A DNA stretch of 64,000 bases from Pseudomonas fluorescens (GTDB lineage Bacteria; Pseudomonadota; Gammaproteobacteria; Pseudomonadales; Pseudomonadaceae). Shown here one piece after another: positions 18,506 through 27,730 of this stretch (positions are counted from its first letter, which is position 1; every line of letters starts with the position of its first letter). A program made the position numbers and the translations under genes. The notes under the pieces were generated by a model. The model saw only the letters and a program-made list of their open reading frames with translations. It was not told the origin of the DNA and did no database searches. The DNA is taken from assembly GCF_902498065.1 (NCBI RefSeq), contig NZ_CABVIR010000007.1, positions 124,001 to 188,000 of the forward strand, read 5' to 3'.

Positions 18506-20101
18506 CTACTTCACCTGGGTGGTGGCGAAGTTATTAGTGGTGAGGGGGCTAATGTGATAGCCCTCTACGTTGTTGCGCATTGCGGTGAACATTCTAGTGT
18601 GCGCCATGCTGATCCATGGCTGGTCCTGGTTAAAAATAACCTGAGCCTGTTCATACAGCGCTGCCCGCTCGGCCGGATCGGTTTTTTCGCGAGCCTGGTC
18701 GATCAGCGCCTGGAACTTGTCATTGCACCAGCGCGCGTAGTTTTCGCCGTTCTTCGCGGCTTCGCAACTGAGCATAGGCGTCAGGAAGTTATCCGGGTCG
18801 CCGTTATCGCCCGCCCATCCGGCGGAAACCATATCGTGCTCGCCGTTTTTCGCGCGTTTGAGCATTTCGCCCCATTCCATCACGCGGATGTCGATCTTGA
18901 TCCCGACCTTGGCCAGGTCAGCCTGCATCATCTGTGCGCCGAGCATCGGGTTCGGGTTGGTCGGGCCGCCACCGTTGCGGGTGAACAGGGTGAAGGTGGT
19001 GCCTTCCGGTACGCCGGCTTCCTTGAGCAGGGCGCGGGCCTTGTCCAGGTCGCGGGGTGGGTTTTTCAGGCTGTGGTTGTAGCCCAGCAGCGTGTCCGGG
19101 AACGGGTTGACCGCCACGGTCGCATTGCCTTTACCAAACAGCGCGTTGACATAAGCCTCTTTGTCGAAGGCGATGTCGATGGCTTTGCGCACCCGCACAT
19201 CACTCATGTATTTGTGCGTGGTGTTCATGGCGATGTACGAAACGGTCATCGCGTTCAGTTCGTCGACGCTCAGCTTGGCGTCTTTCTTGATGCTCGGGAT
19301 GTCATCCGGCTTCGGATACAGCGCGACCTGGCACTCGTTGGCCTTGAGCTTTTGCAGGCGCACGTTGTTGTCGGTGGCGATGGCCAGGATCAACGAGTCC
19401 GCCGGCGGCTTGCCACGGAAGTAATCCGGGTTGGCCTTGAAGCGAACCTGAGCGTCCTTGGCGTAACGCTGGAAAATGAACGGGCCGGTGCCGACCGGTT
19501 TGTTGTTCAGGTCACCGGTCTTGTTCGCCTTGAGCAACTGGTCGGCGTACTCGGCAGGGTAGATCGAGGAAAACGCCATGGCGATGTCGGCCAGGAACGG
19601 CGCTTCGCGGCGGGTCAGGGTGAAGGTGACGGTGTTGTCGTCGATCTTCTCTACGCTTTTGAGCAGTTCCTTGAAGCCCATGCTTTCAAAGTACGGGAAG
19701 CCCACGCTCGACAGTTTGTGCCACGGATGATTCGGGTCCAGCTGACGCTGGAAGCTCCAGACCACGTCGTCGGCGTTCATGTCGCGGGTCGGCTTGAAGT
19801 ATTCGGTGGTGTGGAACTTGACGCCTTTACGCAGGTGGAACGTGTAGGTCAGGCCGTCGTCGCTGATATCCCAGGACTCGGCCAGCGCCGGAATCACTTC
19901 CGTGGTGCCGGGCTTGAAGTCCGCCAGGCGGTTGAAGATGGTTTCGGCCACCGCATCGGCTGTGACTGCAGTCGTGTACTGAACCATGTCGAAGCCTTCC
20001 GGACTGGCTTCGGTGCAAACCACCAGGGGTTTGGCCGAGACGCCAACGGCAACACTCAGCAACGCGGCAGCGATGGCCGCACGTAGGGGAAGCATTTTCA
20101 T
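18506..20101 (-). CDS. Dipeptide-binding protein, DppA family (paralogue next to dppB)
   Basis: 531 residues from ATG 20099-20101, with GAGGG upstream; a TTG just before it is unlikely to be used. The signal peptide ends near VGVSA. The mature protein begins KPLVVCTEASPEGFD, the SBP_bac_5 start with the first Cys of the DppA disulfide, and the second is in ANECQVALYP. It sits directly before dppBCDF, in the position of P. aeruginosa dppA4. It differs from the other three copies in this window (for example EASPEGFD where others have SPAGFD, and a longer N-terminal half), so its peptide preference probably differs. Confidence 0.9.
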   Translation of the reverse strand: MKMLPLRAAIAAALLSVAVGVSAKPLVVCTEASPEGFDMVQYTTAVTADAVAETIFNRLADFKPGTTEVIPALAESWDISDDGLTYTFHLRKGVKFHTTEYFKPTRDMNADDVVWSFQRQLDPNHPWHKLSSVGFPYFESMGFKELLKSVEKIDDNTVTFTLTRREAPFLADIAMAFSSIYPAEYADQLLKANKTGDLNNKPVGTGPFIFQRYAKDAQVRFKANPDYFRGKPPADSLILAIATDNNVRLQKLKANECQVALYPKPDDIPSIKKDAKLSVDELNAMTVSYIAMNTTHKYMSDVRVRKAIDIAFDKEAYVNALFGKGNATVAVNPFPDTLLGYNHSLKNPPRDLDKARALLKEAGVPEGTTFTLFTRNGGGPTNPNPMLGAQMMQADLAKVGIKIDIRVMEWGEMLKRAKNGEHDMVSAGWAGDNGDPDNFLTPMLSCEAAKNGENYARWCNDKFQALIDQAREKTDPAERAALYEQAQVIFNQDQPWISMAHTRMFTAMRNNVEGYHISPLTTNNFATTQVK

Positions 20102-20130
20102 CAAGAACCCTCTGCAATCGGTTGAACAGG

Positions 20131-20165
20131 AAAAAACCGAACGGCCGACTCCTCATGAGTCAGCC
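20131..20165 (-). terminator. Intrinsic terminator of the porin gene
   Basis: Minus-strand CGGCTGACTC, loop ATG, then GAGTCGGCCG (one G-U pair) followed by TTCGGTTTTTT. It closes the porin transcript just before the dppA-type gene, so that gene and dppBCDF are a separate unit. Confidence 0.75.
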
Positions 20166-20180
20166 GTCGGCTGGCGCTTT

Positions 20181-21557
20181 TTACAAAATTTTGAACGGGA
20201 TGGTGGTCACGAGACGGAACTCGTTGATGCTGCCGTCAGCCTGGTTATCGCTGGCGCGGTGGGTGGTGTAGGTCGCGCGGACTGTGGTGGCCTTGAGCGG
20301 GCCGCTCTGTACGGCGTACGAAGTACCGATGCCGTATTCATAGTGGTTCTCGCCATCCATATTGCGCACGTCGTAGGCGGTGCCGGTGTAGTGCGTACCG
20401 TCGATGCCCCAGCCGCGAGCCTGGTAGATGTTGAACTTCAGGCCTGGCACGCCGTATTCGGCCATGTTCAGGCCGTAGGCGATCTGGAAGGATTTCTCGT
20501 TCGGTCCGTTGAAGTCGGACAGCAAGGAGTTGGCCAGGTAAATGCCGTTGGTTTCATGCAGGTAGTCGAAGTACTCGTTACCGTTCACTTCCTGGTAAGA
20601 GAACGTCAGGCTATGGGCGAGGTGAGTCAGACCCAACGACAGCGAGTAGGTGTCGTTGTCAATCTCACCCATCAACTTTTTGCCTTCGTCGACGGTTTTG
20701 TAGTAGTTCAGGCCGGTGGTCAGGCTCAGGATCGAGCTGTCACCCAGTTCGTGAGTCGCGCCAAAGTAGTACTGGTTCCAGAAGTCTTCGACGTTGGTCG
20801 CGTACAGGCTGGTTTTCAGGCTTTTCAGCGGCTGATAGTTCAGACCTGCGGTGTTTACGTGGTCGGTTTCAGCGCCATTGGCCGAGTACTCGGAAGTGAA
20901 TTTGGTCAGGCTCTGCTCGGTACGAGGCGATACGCGGTCGAAGGTGCCGAGGTCGAACGACAGGTTGTCGAACTCTTCGCTGTGAATGGTCACACCTTCA
21001 AAGCTCGAAGGCAGCGGGCGGTTGCCGATGACGTCGACGATCGGGCTGCTGAAGTTCTGGCGGCCGGCGGTCAGGGTGGTGTTGGAGATACGCGCCTTGA
21101 CGTTGGCCAGGCCCAGTTTGCTCCACTGATCTACCGCGTCGCCGTTGGTGTGAGCCAGGGTACGGTTGGAACCGCCCTTGATGTCTTCACGGCTACGATC
21201 CAGCGCAATGGCGTTGTAAGCAGCGACTTCGGTGCTGAACCCCACGGTGCCCTGGGTGAAACCCGAGGTGTAATTCAGGATGGTGCCCTGAACCCAGTTG
21301 ATACGGCGCGTGCCGTTCAGGGTCTCGCCGTGGCGCTCGTATTTGTAGGTAGCGCCTCGCTGTTTATCTTCGTTGGCGTACCAGTTACGGGTGCTGCCCG
21401 ACAGGCTCTGGCCATCAATGAAGCCCTTGGCTTCCGACTGTGCATTGGTGCTTGCCAATTGGGTCGGAACGAAGTCCTGGCTCTGGGATTCTGCGTAGGC
21501 CGTGGCGGTAACGCTGCTGATGGCCAAGGCCAATAACGCGGTGCTGCTCAGTTTCAT
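20181..21557 (-). CDS. opdP: OprD-family dipeptide porin (OpdP-like)
   Basis: 458 residues from ATG 21555-21557 behind AAAGGAG. The signal peptide ends AYA, then ESQSQDFVPTQLA. The rest has the OprD pattern: FIDGQSLSG, then RNWYANEDK, alternating beta-strands rich in Tyr/Asn and a final strand ending EFRLVTTIPFKIL. In P. aeruginosa the porin embedded in the dpp cluster is OpdP/OpdD, which admits glycine-glutamate and related dipeptides; the same position here, between dppA-type genes, supports the assignment. It provides the outer-membrane step for the Dpp importer. Confidence 0.85.
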   Translation of the reverse strand: MKLSSTALLALAISSVTATAYAESQSQDFVPTQLASTNAQSEAKGFIDGQSLSGSTRNWYANEDKQRGATYKYERHGETLNGTRRINWVQGTILNYTSGFTQGTVGFSTEVAAYNAIALDRSREDIKGGSNRTLAHTNGDAVDQWSKLGLANVKARISNTTLTAGRQNFSSPIVDVIGNRPLPSSFEGVTIHSEEFDNLSFDLGTFDRVSPRTEQSLTKFTSEYSANGAETDHVNTAGLNYQPLKSLKTSLYATNVEDFWNQYYFGATHELGDSSILSLTTGLNYYKTVDEGKKLMGEIDNDTYSLSLGLTHLAHSLTFSYQEVNGNEYFDYLHETNGIYLANSLLSDFNGPNEKSFQIAYGLNMAEYGVPGLKFNIYQARGWGIDGTHYTGTAYDVRNMDGENHYEYGIGTSYAVQSGPLKATTVRATYTTHRASDNQADGSINEFRLVTTIPFKIL

Positions 21558-21728
21558 GGGTGAAGCTCCTTTCTTTCTTTTTTAATGCCGGTCTTTTTTT
21601 GTGATCCGGCTATTGGTTTTGAAACGCATACAAGGCTTCGCAAACGTTTGCTTTCGGCCTGATCGGCAAACAGCGGCAATACGCTTGCGTGAGGGCGGAA
21701 TCCGCCCCCAGCGTTTTTGGCTAATCGG

Positions 21729-23330
21729 TTATTGGTCGATACTGACGCCCGAGAACACGTTGCGGCCGAAAGGACTCACCTTGAATCCTTCGACTTTGGC
21801 GCTCAACGGCTGGTTGACCGTCGAGTGGGCGACAGGCGTGATCGGCACTTGCTGCTTGAGCAACTGCTGAGCCTGTTTGTAGAGCACGGTGCGCTGGTCA
21901 CGGTCGGTGACGACCTTGGCCTGCTTGATCAGCTTGTCGTAAGCCGGATCACACCATTGGGAGTAGTTGTTGCCGCCAATGGCGTCGCAGCTGTAAAGCG
22001 TGCCGAGCCAGTTGTCCGGATCCCCGTTGTCACCGGTCCAGCCAATCAGGCTGACGTCGTGCTCGCCATTCTTGGTGCGCTTGATGTACTCGCCCCATTC
22101 GTAGCTGACGATCTTGACCTTGAGGCCGATCTTCGCCCAGTCCGCCTGAAGCATCTCGGCCATCAACTTGGCGTTGGGGTTGTAGGGACGCTGAACCGGC
22201 ATCGCCCACAAAGTGATTTCGGTGCCTTCCTTCACGCCGGCAGCCTTGAGCAGTTCCTTGGCTTTTTCCGGGTTGTAGGCGGCGTCCTTGATGGTGTCGT
22301 CGTAGGACCATTGGGTCGGTGGCATGGCGTTTTGCGCGAGTTGCCCGGCCCCTTGGTAAACGGCATTGAGAATGCCTTGCTTGTTTACCGCCATGTCCAG
22401 CGCCTGGCGCACTTCGAGCTGGTCGAATGGTTTGTGGCGCACGTTGTAGGCGATGTAACCGAGGTTGAAACCGGGCTTCTCGATGAGCTTGAGTTTTGCG
22501 TCGTTCTTCAGCGCTTCGACATCGGCAGGACGTGGGTGCAGGGTGATCTGGCACTCATTGGCCTTGAGCTTCTGCACCCGCACAGAGGCGTCGGTGTTGA
22601 TGGCGAAAATCAGGTTGTCGAGTTTGACCCGGCTCGGGTCCCAGTACTGCTTGTTGCCGCTGTAACGGATGTTGGAATCTTTCTGGTAGCTCTTGAACAC
22701 GAACGGCCCGGTGCCGATCGGCTTCTGGTTGATGTCGCTCGGTTTGCCTTCGGCCAGCAGCTTGTCGGCGTACTCGGCGGACAGGATGGCGGCGAAGCTC
22801 ATGGCGATGTTCTGGATGAACGCGGCGTCAACGCTGTTGAGCGTCATGACCACGGTCAGCGGCCCGGTCTTCTCGACCTTGGCGATGTTCTTGTTCAGGC
22901 TCATCCCGTTGAAGTACGGGAATTCGGTTGGATAAGCCTTACGGAAAGGTTGCTGCGGATCGAGCATGCGGTTGAAGGTGAACAGCACGTCGTCAGCGTT
23001 GAAATCACGGCTCGGCGTGAAGTACTTGGTCGTGTGAAATTTCACCCCTTCGCGCAGGTGAAAGGTGTACTTGAGGCCGTCCTCGGAAATATCCCAGCTT
23101 GTTGCCAGGCCTGGTACGACGTTGGTGGCGCCTTTTTCGAACTCTGCCAGTCGGTTGTACAACGGCTCGGCGGCGTCGTTGTCGGTCGCGGTCGTGTACT
23201 GCGCAGTGTCGAAGCCAGCCGGGCTGCCTTCAGAGCAGAACACCAGGCTGTTGTTGGCGGCCTGGCTGATGGAAGTGGCGGCCAGCAGGCCGGTGCCCAG
23301 TAATGCGGATAAAACCAAGGTATGGCGCAT
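21729..23330 (-). CDS. Dipeptide-binding protein, DppA family (paralogue 2)
   Basis: 533 residues, ATG 23328-23330 with AAAGGGAG. The signal peptide is MRHTLVLSALLGTGLLAATS and cleaves after ISQA; the mature start is ANNSLVFCSEGSPAGFD, with the second Cys in ANECQITLHP. The YIAYNVRHKPFDQ and SLIGWTGDNGDPDNWLG stretches are family hallmarks. It lies upstream of the porin gene. Four DppA paralogues in one cluster match the P. aeruginosa dppA1-A5 arrangement, where each binding protein has its own peptide spectrum but shares DppBCDF. Confidence 0.9.
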   Translation of the reverse strand: MRHTLVLSALLGTGLLAATSISQAANNSLVFCSEGSPAGFDTAQYTTATDNDAAEPLYNRLAEFEKGATNVVPGLATSWDISEDGLKYTFHLREGVKFHTTKYFTPSRDFNADDVLFTFNRMLDPQQPFRKAYPTEFPYFNGMSLNKNIAKVEKTGPLTVVMTLNSVDAAFIQNIAMSFAAILSAEYADKLLAEGKPSDINQKPIGTGPFVFKSYQKDSNIRYSGNKQYWDPSRVKLDNLIFAINTDASVRVQKLKANECQITLHPRPADVEALKNDAKLKLIEKPGFNLGYIAYNVRHKPFDQLEVRQALDMAVNKQGILNAVYQGAGQLAQNAMPPTQWSYDDTIKDAAYNPEKAKELLKAAGVKEGTEITLWAMPVQRPYNPNAKLMAEMLQADWAKIGLKVKIVSYEWGEYIKRTKNGEHDVSLIGWTGDNGDPDNWLGTLYSCDAIGGNNYSQWCDPAYDKLIKQAKVVTDRDQRTVLYKQAQQLLKQQVPITPVAHSTVNQPLSAKVEGFKVSPFGRNVFSGVSIDQ

Positions 23331-23591
23331 GACGCTCCCTTTTCTCTTTCGCTAAGTGTTTTCAATGAGCCGCTCCCGTCCGGGGACGTGGAGGCATCAC
23401 TGATCTCAAGCCATGGCGTGCAACAAAACCGAGAGCCCACACATGAATTGGTCAGATCCCGACGGTATGAGCCGTGGGTCTGGCAGTAAATGCGTAAAGT
23501 CCTAAAGACTCGTAGGAAAGTTCAACGCGTCCGACACCGCCGTCGTAATACTCGGCGGAAATGGATGTAGGCTGTTTCCTAATTTCTCGGC
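23331..23591. other. Intergenic region upstream of paralogue 2
   Basis: About 260 bases with no convincing gene. It should contain the promoter of the gene ending at 21729. A run read on the minus strand as TTGAACTTTCCTACGAGTC near 23525-23505 is AT-richer than its surroundings, but no confident -35/-10 pair or operator was identified. Confidence 0.3.
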
Positions 23592-23593
23592 AG

Positions 23594-23630
23594 AAAAAAG
23601 CAACGGCGACGTCAAAAACGTCGCCGTTGC
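23594..23630 (-). terminator. Intrinsic terminator of paralogue 3
   Basis: A 13-bp perfect stem GCAACGGCGACGT/ACGTCGCCGTTGC with a 5-base loop, followed on the minus strand by TTTTTT, seven bases after the stop. Confidence 0.92.
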
Positions 23631-23636
23631 CAAATC

Positions 23637-25262
23637 TTATTTGCTGACGCTAACGCCGTAGAAGGAGTTCAAGCCGAACGGGCTGATCTTGAAATCCTGC
23701 ACTTCGTTGCGCATGGGTTGGAACACCGTCGAGTGAGCGATAGGTGTCATCGGAACAGCGTCTTTGAGGACGTGCTGCGCCTGCTTGTACAGTTCGGTGC
23801 GCTTGCCCTGATCGGTCGTGCGCTTGGCTTCTTTGACGATGCCGTCGAACTTCTTGTCGCACCACTTGGAGAAGTTGTTGCCTTCCAGCGAGTCGCAGCC
23901 GAACAGCACGTTGAGCCAGTTGTCCGGGTCACCGTTGTCGCCGCTCCAGCCAATCAGCATCGCGCCGTTTTCGCCGCCTTTGGAGCGCTTGATGTACTCG
24001 CCCCACTCGTAGGTCACGATCTTGGCCTTGATGCCGACCTTGGCCCAGTCGGACTGCAGCATTTCAGCCATCAGTTTGGCGTTCGGGTTGTACGGACGCT
24101 GCACCGGCATCGCCCACAGGTTGATCTCGGTGCCTTCCTTGACGCCCGCTTCCTTGAGCAGCTCTTTGGCTTTCTCAGGGTTGTACGGCGCATCCTTGAT
24201 GGTGGTGTCGTAAGACCACTGGGTCGGCGGCATGGCGTTGACCGCCAGTTGACCTGCACCCTGGTAAACCGAGTCGATGATCTGTTGTTTGTTGACGGCC
24301 ATGTCCAGTGCCTGACGCACTTTCAGTTGGGCCATCGGGTTCGGCTCGGTGCTGCCCTTGATCTTGTCCATCACGTTGTAGGCGATGTAACCCAGGTTGA
24401 AACCAGCCTGGTTAGGCACCTTCAACGTCTTGTCTTCCTGCAGCGCCTTCAGGTCGGCCGGACGCGGGAACAGAGTGATCTGGCACTCGCCCTTTTTCAG
24501 CTTCTGAATACGTACCGACGGGTCGGTGGTGATGGCGAAGATCAGGTTGTCGATCTTGACGTCTTCAGGCTTCCAGTAGTCCTTGTTCCCGGTGTAGCGG
24601 ATGTTGGAGTCTTTCTGGTAGCTCTTGAACACGAACGGACCCGTGCCGACCGGCTTCTGGTTGATGTCGGCGGCTTTGCCTTCTTTCAGCAGTTGAGCGG
24701 CGTACTCGGCGGACTGCACCGAGGCGAAGCTCATGGCCATGTTCTGGATGAACGCGGCATCCACTTCTTTCAAAGTGAACTTGACGGTGTGGTCGTCGAC
24801 TTTATCGATCTTGGTGATGTTGGTGTCCATCCCCATGTCGGTGAAGTACGGGAATTCGGTCGGGTACGCCTTACGGAACGGATCATCCTTGTTAATCATG
24901 CGATTAAAGGTGAACAGCACGTCGTCGGCGTTGAACTCGCGAGTCGGTTTGAAATACGGGGTGGTGTGGAACTTGACGCCTTCACGCAGGTGGAAGGTGT
25001 AAGTCAGGCCATCAGCGGAGATGTCCCACTTGGTCGCCAGACCAGGAATAACGGCGGTGCCGCCGCGCTCGAACTGGGTCAGACGGTTGAACATGGTTTC
25101 TGCAGAGGCGTCGAAGTCGGTTCCGGTGGTGTACTGACCAGGATCAAAACCAGCCGGGCTCCCTTCGGAGCAAAACACCAGGTTAGTCGCCGCTTGGGCG
25201 AAAGGTGCGGCAGCTAACAAGCTGGCGCCGACTAAAAACGGAATGACCGCGTGTTTAAGCAT
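23637..25262 (-). CDS. Dipeptide-binding protein, DppA family (paralogue 3)
   Basis: 541 residues from ATG 25260-25262 with GAGG upstream; the open frame continues 43 codons further without signal-peptide character. The signal peptide ends APFAQA, and the mature start is ATNLVFCSEGSPAGFDPG, with the second Cys in KKGECQITLFP. Compared with the other paralogues it has a short insert, MDKIKGSTEPNPMAQ, in the middle, near the expected ligand cleft edge. It has its own strong terminator and a 259-base upstream gap, so it is probably separately transcribed. Confidence 0.9.
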   Translation of the reverse strand: MLKHAVIPFLVGASLLAAAPFAQAATNLVFCSEGSPAGFDPGQYTTGTDFDASAETMFNRLTQFERGGTAVIPGLATKWDISADGLTYTFHLREGVKFHTTPYFKPTREFNADDVLFTFNRMINKDDPFRKAYPTEFPYFTDMGMDTNITKIDKVDDHTVKFTLKEVDAAFIQNMAMSFASVQSAEYAAQLLKEGKAADINQKPVGTGPFVFKSYQKDSNIRYTGNKDYWKPEDVKIDNLIFAITTDPSVRIQKLKKGECQITLFPRPADLKALQEDKTLKVPNQAGFNLGYIAYNVMDKIKGSTEPNPMAQLKVRQALDMAVNKQQIIDSVYQGAGQLAVNAMPPTQWSYDTTIKDAPYNPEKAKELLKEAGVKEGTEINLWAMPVQRPYNPNAKLMAEMLQSDWAKVGIKAKIVTYEWGEYIKRSKGGENGAMLIGWSGDNGDPDNWLNVLFGCDSLEGNNFSKWCDKKFDGIVKEAKRTTDQGKRTELYKQAQHVLKDAVPMTPIAHSTVFQPMRNEVQDFKISPFGLNSFYGVSVSK

Positions 25263-25521
25263 GTTGGCCTCATGATTTGTTGTCATTTTTGGAATTAGAG
25301 GACGACCTCGTGAGCCGTGCCTGCGGATACTTATGCAGGGGCCATACCCAATGCAAGATCCTGAACGACCACAGGCCTTAAACAGTGGCACGAACGTACC
25401 TTAATGTCGCATATGTATAAATTCACGCGCATTTGATCGTTTGCGCAGGTTTTTTTCAGTGCAAATCGCGCACCGGTGAGGGGCAACCGGGGCGCGTGGC
25501 GCACCCGGTTGGAGCGTGGTG

Positions 25522-27123
25522 TTACTTATTTATACCCACACCATAGAAGGGCGTGAGGCCGAATGGGCTGATCTTGAAGTCGGTGACTTCCTTGCGCAGT
25601 GGCTGGAACACCGTGGAGTTGGCGATCGGCGTGATAGGTACTTGTTGCTTAAGGATTTGTTGTGCCTGTTGATACAGTTTGACCCGCTGCTGTTTGTCCG
25701 TGGACACCTTGGCTTGCTGGACGAGCTTGTCGTAAGCCGGGTCGCACCACTTGGCATAGTTGCTGCCCTTCACGGCCGCGCAGCTGTAGAGCACGCCGAG
25801 CCAGTTGTCGGGGTCACCGTTGTCGCCGGTCCAGCCGTAAATCATCGCGTCGTGTTCGCCGTTTTTGGCGCGTTTGATGTACTCGCCCCATTCATAGCTG
25901 ACGATGTTGGCCTTGATGCCGACCTTCTCCCAATCCTGCTGGATCATCTGTGCCGACATCCGCGCGTTGGGGTTGGAGGCACGCTGCACGGTCATGGCCC
26001 ACAAATTAATGGTCGTACCGGGTGCAACCCCTGCTTCTTTCAGTAGCGCCCTGGCCTTTGTCGGGTCGTGGGGCGCGTCCTTGATGTTCGGGTCATACGA
26101 CCATTGCGCCGGTGGCAGTGCGTTTTGCGCCAGTTGCCCGGCGCTCTGGTAGACCGCTTTGATGATCGCTGGTTTGTCGATCGCCATGTCCAGGGCCTGA
26201 CGCACCTTGAGCTGGTCCAGCGGCGGGTGCGTCACGTTATAGGCCAGGAAGCCGAGGTTGAACCCGGCCTGTTTGAGCACGCGCAGGTTCGGGTCTTTCT
26301 CCATCACTTCAATGTCGGCCGGACGCGGGTAACCGCTGACCTGGCATTCGCCGGTCTTGAGTTTCTGCAAGCGCACGGCGGCGTCCGGAGTGATCGAGAA
26401 CACTAGGTTGTCGATTTTCACGTCCTCGGGTTTCCAGTACGCCTTGTTGGCGACGTAGCGGATCTGCGAGTCCTTCTGATAGCGCTTGAACACGAACGGG
26501 CCGGTGCCGACAGGTTTCTGGTTGATGTCGGCTGCCTTGCCTTCCTTTAACAGTTGCGCGCCGTACTCGGCCGATTGCACCGAAGCGAAACTCATCGCCA
26601 GGTTCTGGATGAAGGCGGCGTCAATGTTGTTCAGGCTGAAGCGCACGGTGTGCTCGTCGATTTTGTCGACGCTCTTGATCGTTTTGTTCAGGTCCATGTC
26701 GGTGAAGTAGGGTGATTCGGCGGGATAGGCTTTGCGGAAGGCGTTTTCCGGGTCGAGCAGGCGCTGGAAGGTGAACAGCACGTCGTCGGCGTTGAAATCC
26801 CGGGTTGGAGTGAAATAGTCGGTGGTGTGGAATTTCACGCCGTTGCGCAGGTGAAAGGTGTAGCTGAGGCCGTCAGTCGAGACATCCCAGCGTGTGGCCA
26901 GGCCGGGTTCGACTTCGGTGCCGCCGCGTTTGAATTGGGTCAGGCGGTTGAAGACGGTTTCGGCCGAGGCGTCGAAGTCAGTGCCGCTGGTGTATTGGCT
27001 GGGGTCGAAGCCGGCGGGGCTGGCTTCGGAGCAGTAGACCAGGGTGGTGGCGGCTTGGGCGAATGGGGCGGTGGTGGCGATGGCCAGGGCGAGCAGGAGT
27101 GGTTTGACGGTGGTTCTTTCCAT
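25522..27123 (-). CDS. Dipeptide-binding protein, DppA family (paralogue 4)
   Basis: 533 residues, ATG 27121-27123 with GGGGACTCC upstream. The signal peptide ends APFAQA and the mature start is ATTLVYCSEASPAGFDPSQ; the second Cys is in KTGECQVSGYP. It is closest by eye to paralogue 3. The 259-base gap before paralogue 3 (25263-25521) holds a GC-rich hairpin (CAACCGG at 25484-25490 with CCGGTTG at 25505-25511) but no T-tract, so read-through from this gene is possible. It occupies the position of dppA1 in P. aeruginosa. Confidence 0.9.
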   Translation of the reverse strand: MERTTVKPLLLALAIATTAPFAQAATTLVYCSEASPAGFDPSQYTSGTDFDASAETVFNRLTQFKRGGTEVEPGLATRWDVSTDGLSYTFHLRNGVKFHTTDYFTPTRDFNADDVLFTFQRLLDPENAFRKAYPAESPYFTDMDLNKTIKSVDKIDEHTVRFSLNNIDAAFIQNLAMSFASVQSAEYGAQLLKEGKAADINQKPVGTGPFVFKRYQKDSQIRYVANKAYWKPEDVKIDNLVFSITPDAAVRLQKLKTGECQVSGYPRPADIEVMEKDPNLRVLKQAGFNLGFLAYNVTHPPLDQLKVRQALDMAIDKPAIIKAVYQSAGQLAQNALPPAQWSYDPNIKDAPHDPTKARALLKEAGVAPGTTINLWAMTVQRASNPNARMSAQMIQQDWEKVGIKANIVSYEWGEYIKRAKNGEHDAMIYGWTGDNGDPDNWLGVLYSCAAVKGSNYAKWCDPAYDKLVQQAKVSTDKQQRVKLYQQAQQILKQQVPITPIANSTVFQPLRKEVTDFKISPFGLTPFYGVGINK

Positions 27124-27262
27124 GGAGTCCCCGAGGGTTTGGGCGGTGATGTTTTCCGCAGAGTAGCGTCGTAGACGGGGTGGGCGGAAATATCTGTTTT
27201 TGAGGTCGACCCCTCTATCTCGGTATATTCAGGCTGTTTGTCGGATGTGCACACATTCAATG

Positions 27263-27648
27263 TGTAGGTGCTGGCTTGCTGGCGATGGCGGCCTCATAGC
27301 CGGCCATTTTCTTTCAGGTGTACATATCCATTCCTGCGGTAACGGCCGCCTATGGTTTCGCCCTTACGGCGAGTCCCTTTTGTCAAACGCCACAAAAGGA
27401 ACCAGAAAGTCTCGCCCCGAGCGTCCAGCCCCTCGCTAAGGCTCGGCGTTCCCTCGCTCCGGTCCTGCTCCGTGGGCCCGCCGCCATCGGCCATCCATGG
27501 CCGGGGGCGGCTAGCCCGGCATCCATGCCGGGCTGCCCACTGCGCAGAACCTCCACTCGGCCTTCCGAAGGGGCGGGCAGATCAAATTCAAAAGCGCAAC
27601 GCGAGCTAACGCTCGGCCTCGTGGTTTGGCGGGTGTACGCCGATCCAT
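27263..27648. repeat. Dispersed Pseudomonas intergenic repeat element with tandem hairpins
   Basis: A compositionally distinct block fills the 658-base gap between paralogue 4 and the SIMPL gene. It begins with a half-REP (27263-27287) and contains two adjacent hairpins with the same CATCCATG centre: CGGCCAT-CC-ATGGCCG (27488-27503) and GCCCGGCAT-CC-ATGCCGGGC (27514-27533). An open frame crosses it (27318-27653) whose translation (GFALTASPFCQTPQKEP) resembles spurious proteins I recall from intergenic repeats of many Pseudomonas genomes. It is therefore called a repeat rather than a gene. Family membership is from memory and not checked. Confidence 0.6.
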
Positions 27649-27668
27649 TGTAGGAGCCGGCTCCTACA
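27649..27668. repeat. Perfect 20-bp palindrome, collapsed REP doublet
   Basis: TGTAGGAGCCGGCTCCTACA is the outer part of the TAGGAGCCGG-type REP joined directly to its own complement with no spacer, unlike the full doublet at 11987-12073. Confidence 0.7.
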
Positions 27669-27730
27669 GGATCGTGTGAACCACTCCCTTCTGTCAGGCA
27701 GTCCCACCGCTGACTTTTGCCTGGCCACAA

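Noticed and set aside
21670..21728. GGGCGGA/TCCGCCC hairpin after paralogue 2 as a terminator
   Set aside because: Short loop and no T-tract in the direction of transcription; not listed as a feature.
18554..25217. Long plus-strand frames over the porin and the DppA paralogues (about 500 codons each)
   Set aside because: All mirror real genes on the minus strand; their similarity to one another only reflects the paralogy of the real genes.
25441..25521. GC-rich hairpin after paralogue 4 as a terminator
   Set aside because: The stem is real but no T-tract follows on the minus strand, so termination is not supported.
27318..27653. 111-codon frame in the intergenic repeat
   Set aside because: No ribosome site, overlaps hairpins and REP pieces, and looks like translations of a dispersed repeat; kept as repeat rather than CDS.
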